Source: DASWHD01 sp036393335 (GTDB lineage: Bacteria > CG2-30-53-67 > CG2-30-70-394). Taken from it: 10,865 nt of DNA. Made by a program: the position numbers and the translations under genes. Under the pieces are notes generated by a model that was not told the origin of the DNA, ran no database searches, and worked only from the letters and a program-made list of their open reading frames with translations. The stretch covers positions 1 through 10,865 of the forward strand of contig DASWHD010000050.1 in assembly GCA_036393335.1 (NCBI GenBank), given 5' to 3'. Positions 1 to 6,319 of this stretch are shown here, piece after piece; positions within the stretch are counted from its first letter, which is position 1; each line of letters starts with the position of its first letter.

Positions 1-1
1 G

Positions 2-418
2 CTGCCGGGGGAGGCCGACCGGCTGCTGGAGGTGATCCAGCGCGAGCTGTTCGATCTCGGGGCGGACCTGGCGCGGCCGGTGGTCGACGGGGAGGTGCCA
101 GGTGGGCGGGCGCCGCTGCGCCTGGACGGCGCCTACGTCGCACGGCTGGAGGCGGCGATCGACACGGTCGAGGCAACCCTGCCGGCCCTGCGCCGCTTCA
201 TCCTCCCGGGCGGCAGCGAGGCGGCGTCGCGGCTCCATTTCGCCCGGGCCGTGTGCCGGCGGGCCGAGCGGGCCGTCGTGACCGCGACGCGGGCGGAGGC
301 CGGGCGGACCAACCCGGAGTGCGGGCGCTACCTCAACCGGCTTGCGGACCTGCTCTTCGTCCTGGCCCGCCAGGCGGCGGGCGGGTCCGAGACCGTGTGG
401 CGGCCGCCGGATCGGTAA
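2..418 (+). CDS. pduO: PduO-type cob(I)alamin adenosyltransferase, 5'-truncated by window edge
   Basis: This is the C-terminal 138 residues of an ATP:cob(I)alamin adenosyltransferase (PduO/MMAB family, PF01923). The enzyme transfers the 5'-deoxyadenosyl group of ATP to cob(I)alamin, making coenzyme B12 in the cytoplasm. The frame is open from base 2 with no stop, so the gene enters from the left; a GTG at 32 is an internal codon, not a start. Family hallmarks seen: IQRELFDLGADLA near the start, RRFILPGGS in the middle, then LHFARAVCRRAER, and NRLADLLFVLAR near the end. These form the conserved helices and Arg/Asn-rich active-site loops of this trimeric helical-bundle enzyme. The missing part is the N-terminal ATP-binding glycine-rich segment. 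It is the only plus-strand gene seen and converges on gshA, with 350 bases of REP-like repeats between them. The family call is firm; whether it serves de novo synthesis or salvage cannot be told. Confidence 0.93.
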   Translation: MPGEADRLLEVIQRELFDLGADLARPVVDGEVPGGRAPLRLDGAYVARLEAAIDTVEATLPALRRFILPGGSEAASRLHFARAVCRRAERAVVTATRAEAGRTNPECGRYLNRLADLLFVLARQAAGGSETVWRPPDR

Positions 419-426
419 CCGACATC

Positions 427-512
427 GGTAGGAGCCGGTGGTTCCGACGATCCGCGCCTGGGGCGCGGCCAGCCCTTTGGGCCGGGGTCGCCGAAAGGAT
501 TCGGCTCCTACC
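427..512. repeat. REP-like inverted pair (GTAGGAGCC family)
   Basis: Two facing copies of a short palindromic unit. The left arm GGTAGGAGCCG (427-437) is the exact reverse complement of CGGCTCCTACC (502-512). The right unit has its own small stem: CCGAA (491-495), loop AGGA, TTCGG (500-504). The arrangement resembles BIME/REP pairs in the 3' region between convergent genes, where they can act as bidirectional transcript ends. The stretch 419-768 holds no credible gene, only this and the two related repeats below. Confidence 0.7.
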
Positions 513-549
513 CTGGGGCGGGGCGGGCAGCGAATTCTCGAACAGAGGG

Positions 550-575
550 GTAGGAGCCGGTGGCACCGGCGATCT
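550..575 (+). repeat. REP-like unit, single copy
   Basis: Begins with the same GTAGGAGCC head (550-558) as the neighbouring pair. It contains a perfect hairpin: GCCGGT (556-561), loop GGC, ACCGGC (565-570), followed by GATC. It differs from the copy at 428 mainly by compensating changes in the stem, as expected for a selected hairpin. Confidence 0.65.
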
Positions 576-650
576 GCTATTGCGCAAGCCGTTCGTGATC
601 CGGTGGCGCAAGGGCGTGACTCGGCGGCGTTGTGCTTATCCGGTAGAGAT

Positions 651-735
651 GTAGGAGCGACCTTGGTCGCGAACCATCACGACGCGTTCTCCCTGGGCTG
701 TCCGCCGTCGGTTCGCGGGCCAGCCCCGTTCCTAC
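651..735. repeat. REP-like inverted pair (GTAGGAGCGACC / GTAGGAACGGGG)
   Basis: A plus-strand unit starts GTAGGAGCGACC at 651, with the hairpin GCGAC (657-661) / GTCGC (666-670), and continues GCGAACC. A minus-strand unit read from 735 begins GTAGGAACGGGG and also ends GCGAACC. The two units face each other just past the 3' end of gshA (stop at 769). They may form transcript ends for both converging genes. Confidence 0.65.
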
Positions 736-768
736 AGTGTCCGTAAAGGCTGGCGCGACGATTCCCGA

Positions 769-2121
769 TCAGGGTCCGCCGTCGAGGTAGCGCCGCCAGC
801 GGCCCGCCTCGAAGGCGAGCCACGGCTCGACCCGCAGGCCGCCGTCGGCATCGCACGCCACGTCGAGTACCTCGTCGCCGGGACAGCGCCCCTGCGCCGC
901 CAGCTCCCGGAAGGGAGCGAGGCGGCCGGGGTCCTCGCCGATCCGCTCCAGCCCATCCGCGGCGAGTCCCACCACATACCGGGCGAGCTCCGCCACCGGC
1001 GTGCCGGCGATCGATGCCGCCATCCCCTCGGCGATCGCCGCTCGATCCACCTCCTCGAGCCGCGCGGGCGACCAGGACGCCGCGATCTCCCACGCCTGGC
1101 GGCGCGCCTGGGCGTCGTAGAGCAGACCGACCCACAGGGCGGCGAGGGCGATCACCCGGTCGACCCCCGGGTGGTCGCAGCAGCGCACCTCGAGGAAGCT
1201 CTTCAGCCGCACCTCGGTGAACAGCGACGTGCCGTGCAGGGCCCAGTCCTCGGGGGTGGGATCGATCCCGTCGATGCCGCCGGCGAGGAACTCCCGGAAA
1301 GTGCGCCCCTCGGCGGTGAACCAGCGCACACCACGGCGCAGGAACGGCATGGGCACGTCGAGCAGGTGGTTCACGTAGTCGGCGAAGCCGAAGTCGGGGC
1401 GCGCATGGACGTCGAGCAGGAAGCCGCAGCGCCGCGGATCCGTCTGGCGCCAGATGTGGCGCCGGTAGACCGCGGCCGGGGCCCGCGCACCTTCGACAAA
1501 GGGCGAGTTGGCGGTCAGCGCCCCGACGATCGGCGCCAGCCCCTGGATCGTGCGGAAGATGTCGAAGCACTCGGCCTCGCTCTGGTAGTCGACGCACACC
1601 TGGACCCCGGAGGTGAGCTTCATCATCTGATGCCCCAGGGGGCCGGCCGCCGCGAGGTGCTCGGAGAGAAAGGCGTAGCGGCCCTTCGGCACCCACGGCA
1701 CGGCGGGCGTCGGGTCCAGCGGGTGGACGGCGAGGCTGGTCCACTGGATGTCCAGCAACTCGGCGACCGCGTCCAGGTCGGCCAGGAAACGCCGGTAGTC
1801 CGCCTCCAGCTCCGCCAGGGTGGCGCGGGGCGCCGTGGATAGCTCGACCTGGCCGCCGGGCTCGATGGTGATGGTCTCCCCCTGGCGGTGCAGGCCAATC
1901 ACGTGGGCCCCCTCGCATTCCTCGATCCAGCCGCGGGAGATCGCCAGCAGCTTGAGCACCGCCTCGATCCCCTGGGGGCCGGCGAACGGCAGGCGGTGGC
2001 CGCTATGGGGGCACACCCCCTGCACCTCCACCTCCATGCCGATGCGTCGCTCACTCGGCCCCTTGTAACCGGCACGGAACGGGGCGATGAGCCAATCGGG
2101 GGGCGTGAGGGTGGTCGGCAT
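769..2121 (-). CDS. gshA: Glutamate-cysteine ligase, plant-type GCS2 family
   Basis: A 450-residue cytosolic ligase that joins L-glutamate and L-cysteine with ATP to give gamma-glutamylcysteine, the first step of glutathione synthesis. Length and motifs match the plant/alphaproteobacterial GCS2 type rather than the E. coli GshA type. Motifs seen: RIGMEVE (residues 26-32, metal/ATP-binding acidic strand), GETITIEPGGQVELS (81-95), KLTSGVQVCVDY (168-179), LTANSPF (202-208), HIWRQTDPRR (222-231), LDVPMPF (254-260) and a later EVRLKSFLEVR. The ATG at 2121 fits the family N-terminus (a short lead before the GMEVE strand), although no clear Shine-Dalgarno precedes it. It is the last gene of the minus-strand train, 401 bases after lpxB, so it probably has its own promoter. 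The second glutathione gene, gshB, is not in the window. EgtA-like ligases are related, but no ergothioneine genes are nearby. Confidence 0.92.
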   Translation of the reverse strand: MPTTLTPPDWLIAPFRAGYKGPSERRIGMEVEVQGVCPHSGHRLPFAGPQGIEAVLKLLAISRGWIEECEGAHVIGLHRQGETITIEPGGQVELSTAPRATLAELEADYRRFLADLDAVAELLDIQWTSLAVHPLDPTPAVPWVPKGRYAFLSEHLAAAGPLGHQMMKLTSGVQVCVDYQSEAECFDIFRTIQGLAPIVGALTANSPFVEGARAPAAVYRRHIWRQTDPRRCGFLLDVHARPDFGFADYVNHLLDVPMPFLRRGVRWFTAEGRTFREFLAGGIDGIDPTPEDWALHGTSLFTEVRLKSFLEVRCCDHPGVDRVIALAALWVGLLYDAQARRQAWEIAASWSPARLEEVDRAAIAEGMAASIAGTPVAELARYVVGLAADGLERIGEDPGRLAPFRELAAQGRCPGDEVLDVACDADGGLRVEPWLAFEAGRWRRYLDGGP

Positions 2122-2141
2122 GGCGTAGGGTAGCCGAATAA

Positions 2142-2156
2142 CTCGGTCTCACCGAG
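2142..2156 (-). other. Small hairpin in the gshA leader
   Basis: Perfect 6-bp stem CTCGGT / ACCGAG with a 3-base loop, 20 bases upstream of the gshA start codon. It may affect translation or be chance. No riboswitch consensus was recognised in this spacer. Confidence 0.3.
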
Positions 2157-2210
2157 GGTGAGTCCTTTGAGGCCCTCTCCCTCTGGGCTGATCGTTACCC
2201 ATATCTTCAC

Positions 2211-2243
2211 CGCTGGAGACCGTGAGTCCGAACGCTGGAGACC
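2211..2243. repeat. 11-bp direct repeat upstream of gshA
   Basis: CGCTGGAGACC occurs at 2211-2221 and again at 2233-2243, a spacing of 22 bases (about two helical turns). This could be a pair of protein-binding sites in the gshA promoter region or repeat debris. Confidence 0.35.
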
Positions 2244-2260
2244 ACGCCGACGCGCGCGGA

Positions 2261-2429
2261 ACGCGGGAACCCAGGAATCCAGGAAACTGCCGGGCCGCGA
2301 CTCGCCGGAACCCAACGTGCGCGGGCCTGGCGGCTTCACGCAGGGTGAGGGGGAGCGTCTTCGGTACGGGTGCGGACCTCCGAGCCCCCGGCCATCGACA
2401 CCGTCTCCCGGGTTCCTGGGTTCCCGCGT
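2261..2429. repeat. Inverted repeat of the ACGCGGGAACCCAGGAA type
   Basis: The 17-base word ACGCGGGAACCCAGGAA at 2261-2277 recurs as its exact reverse complement at 2413-2429. Partial matching continues inward (CCAGG against CCGGG). The word resembles the interspersed 'TGGGTTCCCGCG' repeats scattered through many proteobacterial genomes. The 401-base spacer 2122-2522 contains this pair, the 11-bp direct repeat and two small hairpins. I see no gene in it. Confidence 0.6.
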
Positions 2430-2455
2430 CCTTCCCCTGCGTCACAGTCGACTTT

Positions 2456-2471
2456 GGACCGGCCACGGTCC
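2456..2471 (-). terminator. Possible terminator hairpin after lpxB
   Basis: GGACCG / CGGTCC, a perfect 6-bp stem with a 4-base loop, 51 bases past the lpxB stop on the minus strand. An outer GACTTTG (2450-2456) / CAAAGTC (2491-2497) inverted pair surrounds it. No U-run follows, so a Rho-independent role is doubtful. Confidence 0.3.
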
Positions 2472-2522
2472 CCAACGACAAGATGTAGAACAAAGTCAGG
2501 CCGGTGGGGAAGGATAAACTGC

Positions 2523-3680
2523 TTACCGCCGACTGCCGACCGCCGCGACCATCTCCGCGACGATCTCCGCCGCGCGCCGCGAGGCGCCGCCGCGGTCGAG
2601 GTTGCGGACCACCGCATCGATGTCGGCGACCTGACGCGCCGCGGCGGCCGGGTCCGTGAGCAGGGGCAGGCTGGCGGCGAGGAGCCGCTCGGGGGTGACG
2701 TTCTCTTGCAGCAGCTCGGGTACCACCTCGCGGCGGCCGAGGACGTTGACCATACCGAGGTGGGGGATGGTGACCACCCGCTTGGCGATGGCGGCGGTGA
2801 GCCACCCCGCCTTGTAGAGGATCACCATGGGCCGGCGCAGGAGTGCCACCTCCAGGGAGGCGGTGCCGGAGGCGACCCACACCAGGTCACTGGCGGCCAC
2901 CGCATCGTGGATCGGACCCTCGATCAGGGCGGCGTGGCCGGGTAACTCCGCCAGGGCGGCGCTCACGCGCGCCGGGTCCACGGTCGGGGCGCGCGACAGG
3001 AGGTACTGGCAATCGGGCAGGTCGCGCTGCAGCCGCCGCGCCGTCGCGACGAAGACCGGCAACAGGTAGGCCACCTCGTGGCGCCGGCTGCCGGGCAACA
3101 GGGCGACGGTCGGCTTGGCCGGGTCGAGGCCGTAGTCGGCGAGGGTCACCGCGCGCGAGCGGTGGACCCGCACCTCATCCGCCAGGGGGTGGCCGATGTA
3201 GTCCACCGCCAGGCCGGTGCCGGCGTAGAGGGCCGGCTCGAAGGGGAAGATGCACATCAGGCGGTCGACCAGGCGCGCGATCTTCCAGATCCGCCCCGCC
3301 TTCCACGCCCACACCTGGGGCGAGACGTAGTAGAGGATCGGGATGCCGAGCCGGCGCAGGGGCTTGGCCAGGCGCAGGTTGAAGTCCGGCGAGTCGATGA
3401 GCACCGCCAGGATCGGCCTGCGCTCCCGCGCGGCGTCCACCAGGTCGTAGAAGATACGGCGCAGGCGCGGGTAGGCGCGGATCACGTCGGCTAGGCCGAG
3501 GACCGACATCTCGCGCACGTGGTGGATCAGCTCCATCCCCGCCGCTTCCAGGTGGTCGCCGCCGCAGCCGAACCAGCGGGCGCCCGGCACCGTCTCCCGC
3601 GCCGCTTCCACCAGATGGCCGCCATGCAGATCGCCGGAGGCCTCGGCGCACACGAGGAGGATGTTGGGGACGGGAGACAT
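2523..3680 (-). CDS. lpxB: Lipid-A-disaccharide synthase
   Basis: A 385-residue GT19 glycosyltransferase. It condenses UDP-2,3-diacylglucosamine with lipid X to give the tetra-acyl disaccharide precursor of lipid A, at the inner face of the cytoplasmic membrane. Family signatures: AEASGDLHG (12-20), the DSPDFN motif (96-101), YYVSPQVWAW (117-126), LPGSRRHEV (195-203), SGTASLE (271-277, donor-binding site) and PHLGMVNVL (306-314). Length is normal. I chose the ATG at 3680 because it puts the ILLVCAEASGD strand at the usual distance; an upstream in-frame TTG at 3704 lies inside a CACCAAGG repeat and is unlikely. No strong Shine-Dalgarno is visible. It lies between DUF2461 and gshA on the same strand and shares the LPS role with hldE. 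The other lpx genes (lpxA, lpxD, fabZ) that usually flank lpxB are absent here. Confidence 0.96.
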   Translation of the reverse strand: MSPVPNILLVCAEASGDLHGGHLVEAARETVPGARWFGCGGDHLEAAGMELIHHVREMSVLGLADVIRAYPRLRRIFYDLVDAARERRPILAVLIDSPDFNLRLAKPLRRLGIPILYYVSPQVWAWKAGRIWKIARLVDRLMCIFPFEPALYAGTGLAVDYIGHPLADEVRVHRSRAVTLADYGLDPAKPTVALLPGSRRHEVAYLLPVFVATARRLQRDLPDCQYLLSRAPTVDPARVSAALAELPGHAALIEGPIHDAVAASDLVWVASGTASLEVALLRRPMVILYKAGWLTAAIAKRVVTIPHLGMVNVLGRREVVPELLQENVTPERLLAASLPLLTDPAAAARQVADIDAVVRNLDRGGASRRAAEIVAEMVAAVGSRR

Positions 3681-3697
3681 AGGTTCAGGACAGCTAA

Positions 3698-3736
3698 GCA
3701 CCAAGGCACCAAGGTCACCAAGAAGACACCAAGAGA
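3698..3736. repeat. CACCAAGG-type repeat, copy 1
   Basis: CACCAAGGCACCAAGG (3699-3714) followed by two looser CACCAAG units, in the spacer between DUF2461 and lpxB. The same 16-base word occurs in the same orientation at 4499-4514, so DUF2461 is bracketed by direct copies. Similar strings occur in spacers of many environmental bacteria. Confidence 0.7.
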
Positions 3737-3755
3737 TCTCCGTGTTAGCCCACGG

Positions 3756-4454
3756 TCAGTACGGGATACCCACCGCCTCCGTGAGAAAGCGCATCAACGG
3801 GCTCGCCCGGGTGAAGGTTTCCTCGACGTCGTCGAGAAAGGCGGGGCGCAAGGCGCGGGACGGCGCCACGTCTTTGAGGACAAAGTGGCTCTTGCGCTTG
3901 AGGTCCTCGATGTGCGGATGGACCGGATCGATCCCTTTGGGTGGGCGCTTCAGGCTCTCTCCCTCGACGCCGGCGAAGTAGCTCGACAGCGCAGGGTCGT
4001 CGATCACCCGTGACCACGCCGCCGGCCGTGCCACGATGGCCGCACGGATCTGATCCAGGGCGGCCGGCTCCGGCCGCCACGAGCCGGCGCCGATGAATAC
4101 CCGGCCCGGCTCCAGGTGGACATAGAAGCCGGGCGCGTGGACGTCCCGGCCCAGGACGTGGCGAAACTGGCAGGCGACGTTCTCCTTGTAGGGGCGCTTG
4201 TCGTGGGAGAAGCGGGTGTCGCGAACGATGCGGAACATCGAGCCACCGCTCTTGCGCGGGTCGGCCACGAACGACTTGGAGATCTTCGGCAAGACCTCCA
4301 CCCCCACCGCCTCGATGAAGCGCAGCACCGGCTCGACCACATCGGCCTCGTAGCGCCCCTTGTTGGCCTGAAACCACTCGCGGTTGTTGTTGCGCGCCAG
4401 GTCTTCGAGGAATCCGAACAGCGCCTTGGGAAAACCGGGGAATTGCGTTGGCAT
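3756..4454 (-). CDS. DUF2461 (TIGR02453) family protein, function unknown
   Basis: A 232-residue soluble protein of the conserved DUF2461/TIGR02453 family, whose biochemical role is unknown. Recognised by the N-terminal FPGFPKALFGFLEDLARNNN (6-24), the NREWFQANKGRYE segment that follows, FRIVRDTRFSHDKRPYKEN (74-92, the strongest family motif), then PGFYVHLEP (108-116) and FIGAGSW (120-126). The ATG at 4454 is preceded by a perfect AGGAGG at 7 bases, which fixes the start; a longer in-frame extension reads through a repeat and is rejected. No signal peptide or membrane segment is seen. It sits between hldE and lpxB but is separated from both by repeats, and direct copies of a CACCAAGG repeat bracket it, so it may be an inserted or mobile-by-recombination gene rather than an LPS gene. 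Confidence 0.88.
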   Translation of the reverse strand: MPTQFPGFPKALFGFLEDLARNNNREWFQANKGRYEADVVEPVLRFIEAVGVEVLPKISKSFVADPRKSGGSMFRIVRDTRFSHDKRPYKENVACQFRHVLGRDVHAPGFYVHLEPGRVFIGAGSWRPEPAALDQIRAAIVARPAAWSRVIDDPALSSYFAGVEGESLKRPPKGIDPVHPHIEDLKRKSHFVLKDVAPSRALRPAFLDDVEETFTRASPLMRFLTEAVGIPY

Positions 4455-4461
4455 GGCGGTT

Positions 4462-4467
4462 CCTCCT
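4462..4467 (-). promoter_or_regulatory. Shine-Dalgarno of the DUF2461 gene
   Basis: A perfect AGGAGG on the minus strand, 7 bases before the ATG at 4454. It is the strongest ribosome-binding site in the window and settles this start against upstream in-frame alternatives. Confidence 0.85.
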
Positions 4468-4494
4468 GACCTCGCGGGTCCCCCTACCAATAGC

Positions 4495-4607
4495 GAACCA
4501 CCAAGGCACCAAGGGGCCACCAAGACATCGGCGCCTCACTGCACCGCCGCGGAGGCCACCGAGCACCCCTTCGTGTGTTCTTGGTGTCCTTGGCGCCTTG
4601 GTGGTTC
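4495..4607. repeat. CACCAAGG-type inverted pair (copies 2 and 3)
   Basis: GAACCACCAAGGCACCAAGG (4495-4514) faces a reverse-complement copy at 4588-4607 with one mismatch in 20. About 73 bases lie between them with no gene. The outer end of the right copy runs into the hldE stop codon (4606-4608): the repeat's own TGAACC supplies the TGA. The structure resembles a small non-autonomous element or a recombination product, but no transposase or target duplication was identified. Confidence 0.65.
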
Positions 4608-6081
4608 AACCCTCGCCCTCGGCCTTGCCGTAGAGCCGCGCGATCTTCTCGACGATCGCCGTGGTCGAGGCACCCTCCACCACCGGCACCAGCTCGACGT
4701 GGCCACCGTCGGCCTCGACCACCTCGTGGCCGATGACTCTCTCGCGGGTGTAGTCGCCGCCCTTCACCAGCACCTGGGGCCGGATCGCCTCGATCAGGGC
4801 GAGCGGCGTATCCGCGTCGAACACGGTGACGTAGTCCACACAGGCCAGGGCCGCGAGGACGTGCGCGCGGTCAGCCTCGCCGATCAACGGGCGCTGCTCG
4901 CCCTTGAGGCGGCGCACCGAGACGTCGGAGTTGAGACCGAGGATCAGGCAATCGCCGAGGGCGCGGGCCTTCTGCAGGTAGCGGATGTGGCCCACGTGCA
5001 GGAGGTCGAAGCAGCCGTTGGTGAAGACCACCCGCTTGCCCGCGGCGCGCAGGCGCGCGGCGAGGGTGGCCGCCTCCTTGGCCGAGACCATCTTGCGCGC
5101 CGCCGGATCGGCCTCGTGACCCTCGGCGAAGGCGCGGATCTCCACCCGGGTGGCGGTGGCCGTGCCCACCTTGCCCACCACCACGCCGGCGGCCATGTTG
5201 GCGATCTCCGCCGCCTCCGCCACGTCGCTGCCGGCGGCCATGCCGGCCGCGAGGGTCGCGACCACCGTGTCGCCCGCGCCGGTGACGTCGAACACCTCGC
5301 GGGCGCGGGTCGGCAGGCGCTTGGGTGCCAGGCCGCGGCGGTACAGGGCCATGCCGTCTTGGCTGAGGGTGATGAGCATGGCGTCGGCGCCGGTGATCTC
5401 CAGTAACCGCGCACCGGCCGCGTCGAGCTCGGCGGCGTCGGCCATGGCCAGGCCGGTAGCGATCCCCGCCTCCTTGCGGTTCGGTGTAAGGAGGGTCACC
5501 CCGTGGTAGCGGCGGTAGTCCACGCCCTTGGGATCGCCGATCACGTGAATCCCGGCCGTGCGCGCCGCGGCGATCAGCGCGGCGAGCACCCGCTCGGTCA
5601 GCACCCCCTTGCCGTAGTCGGAGAGGATCACGGCGCCGCAGGTGCCGAGACAGCGCGCCACTGCGGCGAGCAGCTCCGCCTCGGCCCGCGGTCCGATCGG
5701 CCGGCGGTGCTCCCGGTCGATCCGCACGATCTGCTGGTTGCGCGCGATCACCCGGGTCTTCACCGTGGTGGGGCGGTCCGGGTCCTCGACCAGGGCGCGG
5801 ACGTCGGCGCCGAGGGCGGTGAGATCGGCACGCATGGCGCGGCCCGCCGGGTCGGAGCCCACCACCGACGCGATCCCCACCTGGCAGCCGAGGGCGACCA
5901 GGTTGGCCACCACGTTACCCGCGCCACCGAGGGTGGTGTTGCGCGCCCGCTGGTCGAAGACCGGTACCGGCGCCTCGGGAGAGATGCGGTCGATCCCTCC
6001 CCAGAGAAACTCGTCGAGCATCACGTCGCCCACGACCAGGACCCGGGCGGCGGAGAGGCGATCGAGGAGGGAGAGGTCCAT
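4606..6081 (-). CDS. hldE: Bifunctional heptose-7-phosphate kinase / heptose-1-phosphate adenylyltransferase
   Basis: A 491-residue fusion enzyme of ADP-L-glycero-D-manno-heptose synthesis for the LPS inner core. The N-terminal PfkB-type kinase phosphorylates D-glycero-D-manno-heptose 7-phosphate at C1. Its motifs are VVGDVMLDEFLWG (16-28), the LGGAGNVVANL substrate loop (51-61) and DVTGAGDTVVA (265-275), with the catalytic Asp in GAGD. The C-terminal nucleotidyltransferase adds AMP from ATP: TNGCFDLLHVGH (354-365, HxGH-type site), GLNSD (382-386) and VKGGDY (439-444). The two domains are joined as in E. coli HldE (477 residues). The ATG at 6081 gives the usual MDLSLL-type start but has no Shine-Dalgarno; the leader is a heptameric repeat tract. 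GmhA and GmhB are not in the window. It probably shares an LPS theme, though not clearly one transcript, with lpxB. Confidence 0.97.
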   Translation of the reverse strand: MDLSLLDRLSAARVLVVGDVMLDEFLWGGIDRISPEAPVPVFDQRARNTTLGGAGNVVANLVALGCQVGIASVVGSDPAGRAMRADLTALGADVRALVEDPDRPTTVKTRVIARNQQIVRIDREHRRPIGPRAEAELLAAVARCLGTCGAVILSDYGKGVLTERVLAALIAAARTAGIHVIGDPKGVDYRRYHGVTLLTPNRKEAGIATGLAMADAAELDAAGARLLEITGADAMLITLSQDGMALYRRGLAPKRLPTRAREVFDVTGAGDTVVATLAAGMAAGSDVAEAAEIANMAAGVVVGKVGTATATRVEIRAFAEGHEADPAARKMVSAKEAATLAARLRAAGKRVVFTNGCFDLLHVGHIRYLQKARALGDCLILGLNSDVSVRRLKGEQRPLIGEADRAHVLAALACVDYVTVFDADTPLALIEAIRPQVLVKGGDYTRERVIGHEVVEADGGHVELVPVVEGASTTAIVEKIARLYGKAEGEG

Positions 6082-6087
6082 GGGGGT

Positions 6088-6149
6088 TAGCGGTTAGCGG
6101 TCAGTAGACAGTAGGTAGTAGACAGTAGACAGGGGGACTATCGACTATC
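6088..6149. repeat. Degenerate heptameric tandem repeat in the hldE leader
   Basis: Read on the plus strand the tract falls into 7-base units: TAGCGGT twice (6088-6101), then CAGTAGA, CAGTAGG, TAGTAGA, CAGTAGA (6102-6129), a G-run, and GACTATC twice (6136-6149). It starts 6 bases upstream of the hldE start codon and occupies the place of the ribosome-binding site. Heptameric STRR-type repeats are known in cyanobacteria; this one is only analogous. Confidence 0.65.
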
Positions 6150-6258
6150 TCTGCGTCACCACGGCATCGAGAGTGACGGCGCCCCCTGGAAGAAGGGATC
6201 GTGACGACTCCTATCAGGCGTTCTCCCCCCCGTCTACTACCTACTATTACTGTCTACT
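6103..6258. repeat. Inverted repeat with AGTAGACAGTA ends
   Basis: AGTAGACAGTA (6103-6113) is matched by its reverse complement TACTGTCTACT at 6248-6258. Inside these arms, GGTAGTAGAC and a G-run on the left are matched by GTCTACTACC and a C-run on the right (about 6224-6241). A core of roughly 88 bases holds no gene. The whole may be a small MITE-like element. The remainder of the spacer up to 6319 contains only a 12-base palindrome CACGCCGGCGTG (6278-6289). Confidence 0.5.
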
Positions 6259-6319
6259 CGCGCCGCCCACACTCCGTCACGCCGGCGTGCTGCCTGCCAG
6301 CCACGCCATAGCCCCGGCA

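Noticed and set aside
2149..2880. Minus-strand open frame across the lpxB 3' end and the spacer
   Set aside because: It is out of frame with lpxB over its first half and runs through repeats in the second; no domain or start signal.
3681..3704. TTG start adding 8 residues to LpxB
   Set aside because: The extension lies in a repeat and precedes the normal family N-terminus; the ATG at 3680 fits better.
4495..4607. Insertion sequence
   Set aside because: Inverted ends only about 113 bases apart with no transposase and no visible target duplication; reported as a repeat instead.
4384..5406. Long plus-strand open frame opposite hldE and DUF2461
   Set aside because: It is antisense to two firmly recognised genes. 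Its translation is compositionally odd (His/Gly/Ala/Asp-rich) as expected for the complement of GC-rich coding DNA, with no family motif.
6088..6149. CRISPR array
   Set aside because: The 7-base periodicity and absence of spacers of about 30 bases rule it out; no cas gene is nearby.
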